Below are positions 1 to 8,253 of a stretch of 52,536 nt of DNA, piece after piece; position 1 is the first letter of the stretch; every line of letters begins with the position of its first letter. The position numbers and the translations under genes are program-made. The notes under the pieces are model-generated. The model was not told where the DNA came from. It searched no databases and saw only the letters and a program-made list of their open reading frames with translations. This DNA is from Bacillus sp. SA1-12 (GTDB taxonomy: Bacteria; Bacillota; Bacilli; Bacillales; Bacillaceae): NCBI RefSeq assembly GCF_000981385.1, contig NZ_LATZ01000026.1, positions 1-52,536 on the forward strand, in the 5' to 3' direction.

Positions 1-121
1 TTGCCGCTCACTTCCTTCAGATTCCATGTCACCATAGACACCCTTGTGTTAGGCTAACTGTTACTTCTGTCTTCACAGTTCGGGACTTTCACCCTATAGA
101 TTACACCCATGCTGGGCGCAC
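1..121 (-). mobile_element. 5' end of a group II intron (partial)
   Basis: Read on the minus strand from position 121, the sequence begins GTGCGCCCAGCATGGGTG. It continues with the segment GGGTGAAAGTCCCGAACTG and ends near GGAATCTGAAGGAAGTGAGC. This matches the recalled 5' end and early domain I of bacterial group II introns. The rest of the ribozyme and any reverse transcriptase lie beyond the left edge. The boundary is inferred from the GTGCG start. The intron sits in the same orientation as the upstream gene and directly after its terminator hairpin, as is usual for class C introns. Confidence 0.75.
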
Positions 122-128
122 TTAGACT

Positions 129-158
129 AAAAAAGGTCATAGGAATATGACCTTTTTT
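129..158 (-). terminator. intrinsic terminator after the metallophosphoesterase gene
   Basis: A 12-bp perfect stem (AAAAAAGGTCAT paired with ATGACCTTTTTT) encloses a 6-nt loop. It gives a T run in either direction, so it can act bidirectionally. It lies 14 nt beyond the stop of the gene at 173-1147 and 7 nt before the group II intron boundary. Confidence 0.85.
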
Positions 159-172
159 GAACGATAAAATAT

Positions 173-1147
173 TTAGTCTTTTTTCTTTAATGTAAGCACA
201 TTTATTTCAGGAGTATTAAACAAGCGAAACTTCAAGAAAGAAATCGTTTTGCTGCTCCCTAACCCGGCACTGACATATTGCTTCGTTCCTTTATACTCCC
301 AAAGTCCCTTTACTCTGTCTTGCGGCGGGAAAAGCCCGCCATTGTCATAGTATGGTTCCGGGACAAATAGAGCGCCAATGAATGGGAGTCTGATTTGTCC
401 ACCGTGGTAGTGGCCTGCGATGATAAGGTCGTAGTCTCTGAATTTACGAGTTCGATCGTTGATCAGTTGGTCGATTTTGGCGTCTACAACAGGATAGTGA
501 GTTAAGGCGATAAGTGTATCAGAGGAATTAGCTGAATCAAACTTAGACATTTCACCTAATAATTGATTTTGATGACGGACATGATTTGCTAATCTTTCTC
601 CCTTTGGTATGGCTGCTCTCTTTCCTGTATCAAGCGTTGATAACTCAAAATCAACAAAGTGCAGATAAGAATTTCCCTTTTTTACTGTATGGAATGATTC
701 GAGAAGCTTCACTCCTCTTTTTTCTAACCCTTCAATAAACTCATGTTTTATCATATTATGATCCAAATCATACACATACGTCCAAGGGTCTGAATTACCT
801 GGGACAAAAATGGCGTTCTCTTTGTTGTTGATTCCATCTAGTAATTCATATATTGGCTTATAATTTGTACTGATTTTGTCAGATAACAAATCACCAGTTA
901 AGAAGATTGCATCATAATCAATCGCATTTATTTTCTCTATCAATTTTAACTGATTATCACCAAATTCTTTTTCATGAAGATCTGTTATCTGGAGTATTTT
1001 ATAGTTTTCAAATTCTGTTGGTAAATTTTCAATTTCTATATCTTGTTTCACTACTGTTATACGATTATTATCCCAAACTGTATAACTAACTAAAATAATT
1101 AACATTAGCAGCAGACATATAATCACTTTACCAACCGCTTTCCCCAT
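173..1147 (-). CDS. membrane-anchored metallophosphoesterase, YkuE-like
   Basis: This 324-residue calcineurin-type phosphoesterase should hydrolyse phosphomonoesters or phosphodiesters outside the membrane. Residues 7-25 form one hydrophobic segment (signal anchor). The metal-binding blocks follow in order: D56-L-H58, G85-D86, G117-N-S-D120, an LTHYP block and a C-terminal AGHYHGGQ block. The third block reads GNSD, where GNHE or GNHD is usual, so the canonical histidine there is replaced by Ser. B. subtilis YkuE, from the same family, is an extracytoplasmic phosphoesterase. The gene lies downstream of the lasso ABC transporter, but nothing ties it to that pathway. A terminator follows. The substrate is unknown. 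Confidence 0.8.
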   Translation of the reverse strand: MGKAVGKVIICLLLMLIILVSYTVWDNNRITVVKQDIEIENLPTEFENYKILQITDLHEKEFGDNQLKLIEKINAIDYDAIFLTGDLLSDKISTNYKPIYELLDGINNKENAIFVPGNSDPWTYVYDLDHNMIKHEFIEGLEKRGVKLLESFHTVKKGNSYLHFVDFELSTLDTGKRAAIPKGERLANHVRHQNQLLGEMSKFDSANSSDTLIALTHYPVVDAKIDQLINDRTRKFRDYDLIIAGHYHGGQIRLPFIGALFVPEPYYDNGGLFPPQDRVKGLWEYKGTKQYVSAGLGSSKTISFLKFRLFNTPEINVLTLKKKD

Positions 1148-1217
1148 TTACATCTCTCCAATTTCTATATTTACATCATAAAATTAAAGGCGAAAACACC
1201 CACCATTTAAGTGAGTG

Positions 1218-3038
1218 CTACAAAGTGACTTTAATTTGGTGACTTAGCAGTTCCCGAAACATACTTCGTTTATCATCTGCAAGCTGACCAAATTCCCCTT
1301 TTTGAATAATTGAGCCGTTATCCAATACAACAACTTGATCTGCGTTACGTATCGTAGATAAACGGTGAGCAATAACAACAATGGTCATTCTTCCTTTTAA
1401 GCGATCAATGGCTTGTTGAATTTTTGCTTCATTTTCCGTATCAAGTGCACTTGTCGCCTCATCTAATACAAGGATTGAAGGATTACGTAAAATAGCCCGC
1501 GCAAGAACGATCCGCTGACGTTCGCCGCCAGAAAGGCGAATACCTCTATCTCCTATAAGTGTATCTAGACCATTTGGAAGCTTCCTAACAAATTCTGCAG
1601 CTGAAGAAAAATTCAATGCCTCCCAAATTTGTTCTTCTGATGCTTCTGGTGCAACTATTTTCAAATTCTCTTTAATGGTTGTATTAAAGAGAAAAGGATC
1701 TTGCGGAACATAACTTATGGCCTTTCGTAAGGCTATCAGTTTTTCATTGGTTAGAGGAGTACCATCTATTAATAACTCCCCTTTTTGCGGTTTATTTAAC
1801 CCCATCAACAGGTCAATTAGCGTACTTTTTCCAGCTCCAGACCTTCCGACAAAAGCTGTCATTTTATTAGCGGGAATCACTATATTTATATTCCCTAGAG
1901 CGTATGAATCATTTTGCTGATAACTGAAACATACATTACGACACTCAATTTCCTGCAAAACTTGAACTGGCTGTGATTCTAGGTCTTCACTCAAAGTAAA
2001 CTCTCGCGCCTCTCTGCATTCGTCCTGTAATTTCTTAACCGCTTTAAACGAAGGAAGAGTTGTGGCAATTTGCTCCATTGAACTTTGAATACCAGCAACT
2101 CTCGGCCATAATCTTGAAAAGATAATGATAATAAGCATTAACTGCCCGCCCTGAGCATGAAAGATATTTACCGCAAGATAAATAAACACAGCAATTAAGA
2201 CAGCCGAAGCAATTTTATAGTACATTTGAGAAGTCGTTTTCATTTTTGAATATTCGATTTGTTCATCTAACATCCCTTTGGTTACCTTACGAAACCAGTC
2301 CATTCTTGAATCTTCTAAGGTGTTACTTTTTATATCTTTTATTCCATTTATTTGATCCGTTACTCCCGCAAGATATTCCTTACCTAACGTATAATTTTTG
2401 TTTCCTAACGCGAAGGATTTTTTTAGAAACTTACGATTGAAAAAAATAAGGACTAACCCACACAGCAATACAAATACCGTAATATTTGGCGAAAGTAAAA
2501 AGGCTAAGCCAACTTGTATAAAGGTAAAAATAAGAGAGGACATAAATTGTAAAAAAGAATGAGTTCCCGCGCTCGAACGAGCAATTTCGACTGTTAATAA
2601 ATTAATAAGATCTGATTTTCGGTGTTTGATAAAAAAATCCCATTTTGCATGCAGCAAAGCTTCATATGTTTCGATACGTAAATAACGAAAAAAGCCATGT
2701 TGAATGTTTGTATTTCGAATCGTAATATTACGCTGGATCAGATTTTGGCCAATTACGATTAAGACATAGATTGCTAGGATGACAGATAAACCTATTGTAT
2801 TTGGGATATCTTGCAGAAAACCAGAGAAGTCAAAAGGAAGTGAGTTACCTGCATCTATATTGACGATTCCGCTCATACTAATCATCGGAATTAACAGTAA
2901 GATTCCTACTCCATCTAATAGACTGATCAAAACCATCGCCATTAAATTGAGGTATAGTATGTTCCCTGCATAGGAATGAATTTGCTTTAAAAAATACAAT
3001 ACATGTGACAAGAGCTCCCCTCCCTTACGATAGTGCAT
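1218..3038 (-). CDS. lasso peptide ABC exporter (D protein)
   Basis: This is a fused permease-ATPase of about 606 residues, expected to export the mature lasso peptide and give self-immunity. The N-terminal half has several membrane helices. The C-terminal half carries all the ATPase motifs: Walker A GRSGAGKST, Q-loop YVPQDPF, signature LSGGERQR, Walker B ILVLDEATSALD and the switch histidine in IAHRLST. The open frame extends to 3134, but the ATG at 3038, preceded by GAGGAAG, fits better and gives a 14-nt overlap with the nucleotidyltransferase gene. A TTG a few codons later, after GGGAGGGG, is a second candidate. It is the last gene of the lasso operon. Confidence 0.85.
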   Translation of the reverse strand: MHYRKGGELLSHVLYFLKQIHSYAGNILYLNLMAMVLISLLDGVGILLLIPMISMSGIVNIDAGNSLPFDFSGFLQDIPNTIGLSVILAIYVLIVIGQNLIQRNITIRNTNIQHGFFRYLRIETYEALLHAKWDFFIKHRKSDLINLLTVEIARSSAGTHSFLQFMSSLIFTFIQVGLAFLLSPNITVFVLLCGLVLIFFNRKFLKKSFALGNKNYTLGKEYLAGVTDQINGIKDIKSNTLEDSRMDWFRKVTKGMLDEQIEYSKMKTTSQMYYKIASAVLIAVFIYLAVNIFHAQGGQLMLIIIIFSRLWPRVAGIQSSMEQIATTLPSFKAVKKLQDECREAREFTLSEDLESQPVQVLQEIECRNVCFSYQQNDSYALGNINIVIPANKMTAFVGRSGAGKSTLIDLLMGLNKPQKGELLIDGTPLTNEKLIALRKAISYVPQDPFLFNTTIKENLKIVAPEASEEQIWEALNFSSAAEFVRKLPNGLDTLIGDRGIRLSGGERQRIVLARAILRNPSILVLDEATSALDTENEAKIQQAIDRLKGRMTIVVIAHRLSTIRNADQVVVLDNGSIIQKGEFGQLADDKRSMFRELLSHQIKVTL

Positions 3039-4215
3039 GCTTCCTCGTTCGCCTCCAGATCCATAAGAAAGGACGTAAAGGGAAATATAAGAAATGCAAT
3101 TGTTTAGGCAATGGCAAAGTTTCGGTATCCTCAAAATATGGATGCAGCATACTTAAGTAAAATAATACTTTTTGTCTTACAGACATTAATGATACGATAT
3201 GACGTAAATGATAACGAGAAACATCTTCAGGAATCGGTTCTGTGTGTAAATTAACCATATGTTCAAGATAAAAAATGGCATCTTGCGCCAGTTGAAAAGA
3301 ATGTTTGCTATCTAATATAGGCTTCATCTCTTCCGAAATGTTTGAATTTAAAAGTTTGGCAGCTAAATGCAAAGCCTGTGCCCCAATATGTTGGAAATGG
3401 TATTTTCTTAATAAGTTGTATACCTTCTTCCAATCCATGTCTTTTTCAATCATCATGTGTACATCTAACAACCAACGAAGCCTTGACCAGCCGTGCCTTG
3501 CACCATGCGAAGCGAGGAATAAAAATAAGTCTTCTTTTCCTAACAAATAAACCGAACTATGTGTAAGAAGATGACTCTTCCTTTTTCGTTTCCATAATTC
3601 ATCGAACCTAGGTTCAAAGCTTGGACCAGGATTTAATCGCCAATGAATTTCAAGCTTTATTCTTTTTTCGGGATGGAAATATGCAACATGATGATGTCTC
3701 CATTTCCAGTCATTCAAGACAGATTTAATATAATCGTCCTTTTCATAGCCAAGTTTTCGCAAAATATCCTCTGCTTTAGAAAGGTCTTTTATAGGGATAA
3801 GAAAATCTAAATCACTAGATGTCCGTAAAGAAATATCTCCATATAAGTCATGAGCGATCACTGGCCCCTTTAAGAAAAGAACACGTATTTTATCCTCAGC
3901 AAAAACCTTACTCACTTGCTCCATTTCTGCACTTAATTGCAGCATGTTAATTGTATTTCTTTTATAATCGTTGGCTAGTTTTTGCATAACAAATGGAGGG
4001 ATAAGGCCTTCCCCTATTCCTTTTAACTTAGAATACAGAACTGGAAACAAGCGGTGATGATGGGCCAGCTTTAGAAACAGATTCCAATCCACTCCAGCAA
4101 ATAGCTCTGAAAATTTTTTTGTCATACATTCACGGTTGGTATTCTTTAGCAATTCAAGAATAACCGTTAATTCCTTGGGTACGTTTGCTAGATTAAGATC
4201 AGATTGTTTAATCAT
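3025..4215 (-). CDS. nucleotidyltransferase family protein in the lasso cluster
   Basis: This protein of about 396 residues belongs to the family often called nucleotidyltransferase_5. The core reads LKGPVIAHDLYGD followed by RTSSDLDFLIP, which supplies the SDLD acidic pair of polymerase-beta-like nucleotidyltransferases. Many Firmicutes lasso clusters of the paeninodin type carry such a gene, but its role in maturation is not established. The start is set at 4215 because GGAGG lies 8 nt upstream. The start codon overlaps the protease stop by 8 nt (ATGATTAA), which implies translational coupling. It may add a nucleotide to the peptide or to another target, but no product can be inferred from the sequence. 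Confidence 0.75.
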   Translation of the reverse strand: MIKQSDLNLANVPKELTVILELLKNTNRECMTKKFSELFAGVDWNLFLKLAHHHRLFPVLYSKLKGIGEGLIPPFVMQKLANDYKRNTINMLQLSAEMEQVSKVFAEDKIRVLFLKGPVIAHDLYGDISLRTSSDLDFLIPIKDLSKAEDILRKLGYEKDDYIKSVLNDWKWRHHHVAYFHPEKRIKLEIHWRLNPGPSFEPRFDELWKRKRKSHLLTHSSVYLLGKEDLFLFLASHGARHGWSRLRWLLDVHMMIEKDMDWKKVYNLLRKYHFQHIGAQALHLAAKLLNSNISEEMKPILDSKHSFQLAQDAIFYLEHMVNLHTEPIPEDVSRYHLRHIVSLMSVRQKVLFYLSMLHPYFEDTETLPLPKQLHFLYFPLRPFLWIWRRTRKHALS

Positions 4216-4666
4216 CGTTGTTTCCTCCAAGTTTTTTAGCAAATTTCCCTACAACCGTAAACTTGTGCATTTCTTCAAAGCCAGTTATGTAATAAGGACC
4301 ACTGCGCAACCAGGCATGTGCAATAAGTTCGCCATTCTGATCTCGTGCTGTGCCTAAATAAAGAGTGCTTTCAATTTGCCGTTTTTCTAGCATTTTCATT
4401 GCAGCAATCGCTTTAACAAGACATTGACTTTCCCAAAATGTATAACGGCTCATGATTTGAATAGCTTGCGAGATTTTAGGTAACACTTTTTTATTCACGA
4501 CTGGTGGATCAAAAGTCGTTTCTTCCATATGTTTACCTAATGTTGGAGCTACTTTTGAAAAAGGAATACTCTTTAGATATTTGCCAATTCCTAAATAGAA
4601 AAACGATTCCATTAGAAGCCGTTTCATTTCCCAATCCAATGATAAAAAAATCTTTAGCTTATTCAA
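4208..4666 (-). CDS. lasso peptide leader protease (B2, transglutaminase-like)
   Basis: This 152-residue cysteine protease of the lasso B2 / transglutaminase-core family should cut the leader from the precursor so that cyclase C can close the ring. Cys82 (in WESQCLVKA) and His117 (in LIAHAWL) are at the expected positions of the catalytic triad, and the family size (about 140-155 residues) fits. The B protein is split here: the recognition domain is the separate gene just upstream. The gap to that gene is 28 nt, and the stop overlaps the next start. Confidence 0.9.
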   Translation of the reverse strand: MNKLKIFLSLDWEMKRLLMESFFYLGIGKYLKSIPFSKVAPTLGKHMEETTFDPPVVNKKVLPKISQAIQIMSRYTFWESQCLVKAIAAMKMLEKRQIESTLYLGTARDQNGELIAHAWLRSGPYYITGFEEMHKFTVVGKFAKKLGGNNDD

Positions 4667-4694
4667 GGTCTCACGTTCCCTCTTCGATATCCTT

Positions 4695-4991
4695 TTATTG
4701 TTCTTTGATAATGATTAAATCTTCTTCATATAATTTCTTTAAAAAAGAAAGAACCTGTTCCTCGCATTCCTCTTTTTCTACTTCATATTGTTCAAGCAGA
4801 GTATGAACCAATTGATTCAATGTGATGGGTGATTGAATCAGATCCCAAATCTCTCCGCCCATTTCACCCAAATTATAATATTTACCGTTTGCAATATTTA
4901 ACATGACTTTTTCTCCGTCCATATCGCTAACAATATTTCCTTCTTTTTGACAGACGATAGACGCAGATGAAATTTGTAAAGTTTTACTCAT
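4695..4991 (-). CDS. RiPP recognition protein (B1, PqqD-like RRE)
   Basis: This 98-residue PqqD-family protein is expected to bind the leader peptide and present the precursor to the B2 protease. It shows the typical pattern: beta strands in the first half (VSDMDGEKVMLNIANGKYYNL), then GGEIWDLIQ and an alpha-helical winged-helix part ending EEDLIII. In characterised lasso systems the B1 RRE recognises a YxxP-type motif. The precursor here has W5-K-T-P8 at the equivalent place. The start lies 3 nt after the kinase stop, so the two are probably coupled. Confidence 0.9.
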   Translation of the reverse strand: MSKTLQISSASIVCQKEGNIVSDMDGEKVMLNIANGKYYNLGEMGGEIWDLIQSPITLNQLVHTLLEQYEVEKEECEEQVLSFLKKLYEEDLIIIKEQ

Positions 4992-4994
4992 GCA

Positions 4995-5924
4995 CTACTC
5001 CCCCTTAGTTATTCTAGTTAACATTAAGTTTGTTACATCCTGTACTGTAAAACGTGAAAGCGGACGACACAATTGAAAAATATCAATATGTTCACAAATC
5101 TTAGCAGTTAGATTAAAATGCCAATCCATTAAGCCTGCTGGGGCAATAAAAAAATTACGGTATGTGTGCTTATATAGTGTGTGTAGTCGAAATAGATTCT
5201 GAATGGATTGTAATTCAACCTCATTACCTTCTGTTTTAACGAGCTCAAAAACACCTGCAAGCGGCAGTGGCGTTGAAACAAAATGATCTGTAACAGGAAT
5301 TGCAAATTTTGTTTCTCTATCGAAAATTGGACGGTAGTCATTCGATTCCATTCCAAAGTGATTTAAACTTTCTAACCATAACTTTTGCTGTGGATAAGCT
5401 GGAGTTACCATTGGAATCATCTCTTTATTTAATGTGACTGGTATGACATCATCACTTATGAGCCGATATCCTTTATTTATAAGTGCTGAAGCAAGTGTTG
5501 ATTTACCGGCGCCTGAATCCCCGACTATTGCATATGCCTTCCCATTAATTTCGATTGCGCTGCCATGTAATGGAAGAATTTTTCTTTGCATTAGAAGTGC
5601 ACCCATACAAGTTCCTAGGAGATAAAGACGAATGTGATCTTCATTTATATCCTCGATAGGAGAATAATAGATTTCTGTACCATTTTGGATTTTAAAAATT
5701 GTTTTATTTGGCAATTGGAACATGATGATATCTTCTTTTACAACAAAATATTTCTTATTTTCACCAATTTCATTCCATAATCCAGTTAGATCTTCTTGTT
5801 GGATGAGAATATCTTCTCTATTTCCTTTATCTACGGACAGTGGCAATTCTGGCAGTTGAATGTCACTTAACACATTCAAACCAAAAGCATTATAACGTTT
5901 CTTATTTGTAATAAATGTGTTCAA
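4995..5924 (-). CDS. lasso peptide kinase (HPr kinase-like)
   Basis: This 309-residue protein resembles the C-terminal half of HPr kinase/phosphorylase. It has H120 in LHGSAIEI, a P-loop GDSGAGKS at 135-142 and the acidic pair D158-D159 in LISDDV. Homologues in paeninodin-type clusters phosphorylate the side chain of the C-terminal Ser of the precursor. The precursor next door also ends in Ser, so Ser42 of the precursor (residue 23 of the core) is the predicted target. A gap of about 140 nt containing a hairpin separates it from the precursor gene, and B1 follows after 3 nt. Confidence 0.88.
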   Translation of the reverse strand: MNTFITNKKRYNAFGLNVLSDIQLPELPLSVDKGNREDILIQQEDLTGLWNEIGENKKYFVVKEDIIMFQLPNKTIFKIQNGTEIYYSPIEDINEDHIRLYLLGTCMGALLMQRKILPLHGSAIEINGKAYAIVGDSGAGKSTLASALINKGYRLISDDVIPVTLNKEMIPMVTPAYPQQKLWLESLNHFGMESNDYRPIFDRETKFAIPVTDHFVSTPLPLAGVFELVKTEGNEVELQSIQNLFRLHTLYKHTYRNFFIAPAGLMDWHFNLTAKICEHIDIFQLCRPLSRFTVQDVTNLMLTRITKGE

Positions 5925-6013
5925 ACTTAACTTCCTCCATGAAAATTTTCCAATCTATCAAAAGATAGAGAAAACATATGCTTTTTTCGTTTTGAAGGTG
6001 TTTATTTTTAAAA

Positions 6014-6038
6014 CCCCTACACAAAGAATGTATAAGGG
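6014..6038 (-). terminator. hairpin after the precursor gene (possible attenuator)
   Basis: On the minus strand, CCCTTATACA pairs with TGTGTAGGGG (two G-U pairs) around a 5-nt loop and is followed by UUUU. The short U run suggests partial termination, which would let the precursor be made in excess over the downstream maturation enzymes. The function is inferred from structure and position. Confidence 0.55.
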
Positions 6039-6067
6039 CATTAAATTCAACTTAAGATTTTAACTGA

Positions 6068-6196
6068 TTAGCTTTCATAGTGAATTGTTTCATTTGGATC
6101 AGGTTGTACTGCGTCTGGAATTGTAGATCCTGGACCTGCCATTGTCATATTAACATCAAGAATTTCTAATTCTGGTGTTTTCCATGTCTTTTTCAT
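6068..6196 (-). CDS. lasso peptide precursor (paeninodin-like)
   Basis: This 42-residue precursor has a predicted 19-residue leader (MKKTWKTPELEILDVNMTM) and a 23-residue core. The leader has W5-x-x-P8-x-L10, like the RRE-binding YxxP motif, and Thr at position -2, as lasso cyclases require. The core starts AGPGSTIPD, so the ring would join the Ala1 amine to Asp9. The 14-residue tail ends HYES. Recalled paeninodin (AGPGTSTPD... HYDS) is very similar. A perfect AAGGAGGTGA site precedes the ATG and includes the stop of the cyclase gene. The hand-computed monoisotopic mass of the threaded peptide is about 2376.09 Da, or about 2456.05 with one phosphate. Confidence 0.93.
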   Translation of the reverse strand: MKKTWKTPELEILDVNMTMAGPGSTIPDAVQPDPNETIHYES

Positions 6197-6200
6197 AAAA

Positions 6201-8144
6201 TCACCTCCTTTCAACGTGTTTTAAAAATCGATAAAGTATAAGTGTTCGCATTAATACTTTAAATTCAAAATTGTATATCATTTCAGGCTTTGGACTATTT
6301 TTAATTCTTTCTATTGAATCATGAACAATTTTTGGGTTTATCAGTTCGGACAATGTAGAATCAGTTGTAAGTTGTTTTAGCTCTTCGATAAACGGCTCCC
6401 AAGAATTAAGCATTCTATTAACACCATCTGCTCCCTGAATTCCTCGAGATCTTTGGTTAAGTCTTATCTTATCCGGTAAGTAGCCTTTTGTAGAACGACG
6501 GATAAGAGAACGATCGACGCCATTTTGCACATATTGATCCTCAGGTACATTCAAACAATATTGAACCACGCGTAAATCGTTTGTAGGATCACGTTCCCAT
6601 AAAGAATACCGAAGAGACAACTTTGTTCCTATCGTACCGTTAAGCCCCCAAAAATGTACTTGTTGAAACTGGTTATTTCGAATTTGATAAACATTCGATA
6701 TAGATGTCCCAGTTAAATCGATCCCTTGTTTTTCAAGTTTTTCAAATACATTCGTACGCTTTGCAAACTCATCATTAATCCAAACCGGAAAATGTTGTTG
6801 TTCATCAGGTGAAAAAAAACTTGAAAGAGCAGGAAATGCCTTTTTACTAACAAATTTCCATGTTCGTGATTTTTTCACACCAATGTTCTTACTATATAAA
6901 TCGATCTCTCGAGATAGTTTTAAGATTTTAAATCTTTTTAAGAGAACAGCATAAAAGTCTAATGCGTGTCCCCAGGATATTGTCCAATTCCCTCTTTGAC
7001 CATTTAAAAGGATGCCAACTCCATCATTAGAGGCATGTTCATAGATTCCTTTTAACCAATAGGAATTTTCATAAAATTTGTAGGGCATTTCCATCGTTTC
7101 GATCCAATCGTCGATGACCGATAAGGGACTCAATTCTGGAAAACTTAAATATTGATCAGAAATATTTCCAACATAATGAACAGTTGATTCGATAAATGGT
7201 CTCTCATTTGCAACTCTATACCTGTGTGTCCAATCAACAAATTCAACTACAGGTACATAGCTATATGACTTTATTTTCTTATTCTTTTCTTGAAGAGCCC
7301 TAGCTGCAAAACTAACAACCGAACCCGAGTCCAACCCTCCACTTAAATGAGCACCTACCTGTTTGTGGGTACGTAGCCTTGAAGTCACTGCTTTTTCAAA
7401 AACTTCCCTAAAAGCCTCCTCATATTCATGATTTGATTTTAACTTCAACTTTTCCCCTGCTACTATAGTAGAATATCTTGATAACTCAACCTTTCCTTTA
7501 CTTACCATTATTGTATGAGATGGAGGTAGCTGCTTAATTTGTTGATAGACCGTTTCATCAGTTGTTATCGAGTCAGATGTTACTGGGATTGCTATGAATT
7601 CAGCAAGCCATTGTTCATTTAGCTTTTTATCAATATGGGGTAACGAAAAAAGAGGTTCAATAATAGTAGAAAAGGCAAATTTCTGTTCATTTTTATAAAA
7701 ATACAGGGTCCTAGTTCCAGAAAAATCTCTTGCACCAAACAAACGCTGCTTTCTTGCATCCCATATCATAAAGGCAAAATCACCTATTAAATAATTTGTT
7801 ACTCCTTCTCCCCACTTTTCATATGCAAGTAAGATAAGCTTACTATCAGGCATATGCTTTCTGCTAGAACGATCTACTTGCAAACGCTCAAATAACTCGT
7901 CTCGGTTATCAATGATTACATCTGCCGTGATAAGCAATTGTTTTTCATAATCGTAATAAGGCAATTGCTCACCAACTGATTCAGGGGTAATCCATTGAGA
8001 ATGACAGCCAAAGAAAATACGCTCATTATGCCATATTTGAACATCGTCAGCGGGAAATTTTTGCAAAGCTTTCATGATCTCTTCGCCTTGTTCGATATTT
8101 ATTGGTTCGTTATTAAAATGATAAATTCCAGCGATTGCACTCAT
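6201..8144 (-). CDS. lasso cyclase (C, asparagine synthetase-like)
   Basis: This 647-residue homologue of class B asparagine synthetase should adenylate the Asp9 side chain and form the macrolactam with Ala1. The N-terminal glutaminase-like domain starts MSAIAGIYHF. The catalytic Cys2 of true asparagine synthetases is Ser here, so ammonia is not produced from glutamine. The synthetase domain keeps the ATP pyrophosphatase loop in AHLSGGLDSGS. It is the first gene of the operon. Its stop codon lies inside the ribosome binding site of the precursor. The start has AGGAG at an acceptable distance (ATAGGAGTGGGAAAATG). Confidence 0.92.
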   Translation of the reverse strand: MSAIAGIYHFNNEPINIEQGEEIMKALQKFPADDVQIWHNERIFFGCHSQWITPESVGEQLPYYDYEKQLLITADVIIDNRDELFERLQVDRSSRKHMPDSKLILLAYEKWGEGVTNYLIGDFAFMIWDARKQRLFGARDFSGTRTLYFYKNEQKFAFSTIIEPLFSLPHIDKKLNEQWLAEFIAIPVTSDSITTDETVYQQIKQLPPSHTIMVSKGKVELSRYSTIVAGEKLKLKSNHEYEEAFREVFEKAVTSRLRTHKQVGAHLSGGLDSGSVVSFAARALQEKNKKIKSYSYVPVVEFVDWTHRYRVANERPFIESTVHYVGNISDQYLSFPELSPLSVIDDWIETMEMPYKFYENSYWLKGIYEHASNDGVGILLNGQRGNWTISWGHALDFYAVLLKRFKILKLSREIDLYSKNIGVKKSRTWKFVSKKAFPALSSFFSPDEQQHFPVWINDEFAKRTNVFEKLEKQGIDLTGTSISNVYQIRNNQFQQVHFWGLNGTIGTKLSLRYSLWERDPTNDLRVVQYCLNVPEDQYVQNGVDRSLIRRSTKGYLPDKIRLNQRSRGIQGADGVNRMLNSWEPFIEELKQLTTDSTLSELINPKIVHDSIERIKNSPKPEMIYNFEFKVLMRTLILYRFLKHVERR

Positions 8145-8184
8145 TTTCCCACTCCTATTTCAAAACCGAAATTTGCTGACAAAA

Positions 8185-8216
8185 ATCATTTAGTTCTTTT
8201 TAAAGAACTAAATGAT
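8185..8216. promoter_or_regulatory. 32-bp perfect inverted repeat with SinR-like core, upstream of the lasso operon
   Basis: Two 15-nt arms (ATCATTTAGTTCTTT and its exact complement) flank a central TT. The core, 8193-8208, is GTTCTTT-TT-AAAGAAC: two perfect copies of the SinR half-site GTTCTYT in the 7-2-7 arrangement seen at the eps promoter. It ends 41 bp before the cyclase start. Read toward the lasso genes, the repeat is followed by TTTTT, so it could also terminate the zinc-ribbon transcript. No clear -35/-10 pair was found beside it. Confidence 0.65.
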
Positions 8217-8253
8217 AATCTAAAGCTATTATTTTAAATTGTTATGAAGTCCC

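Noticed and set aside
907..1089. Small ORFs on the plus strand opposite the metallophosphoesterase and similar short frames elsewhere
   Set aside because: They lie inside strongly coding genes on the other strand, lack ribosome sites and have no recognisable content.
4995..5924. HPr kinase/phosphorylase controlling carbon catabolite repression
   Set aside because: The gene lies inside the lasso operon between precursor and RRE genes. The similarity is to the kinase half only, as in peptide kinases.
6201..8144. Asparagine synthetase of primary metabolism
   Set aside because: The N-terminal catalytic Cys2 is Ser, and the gene is operonic with a lasso precursor, RRE protein and protease, so it is the lasso cyclase.
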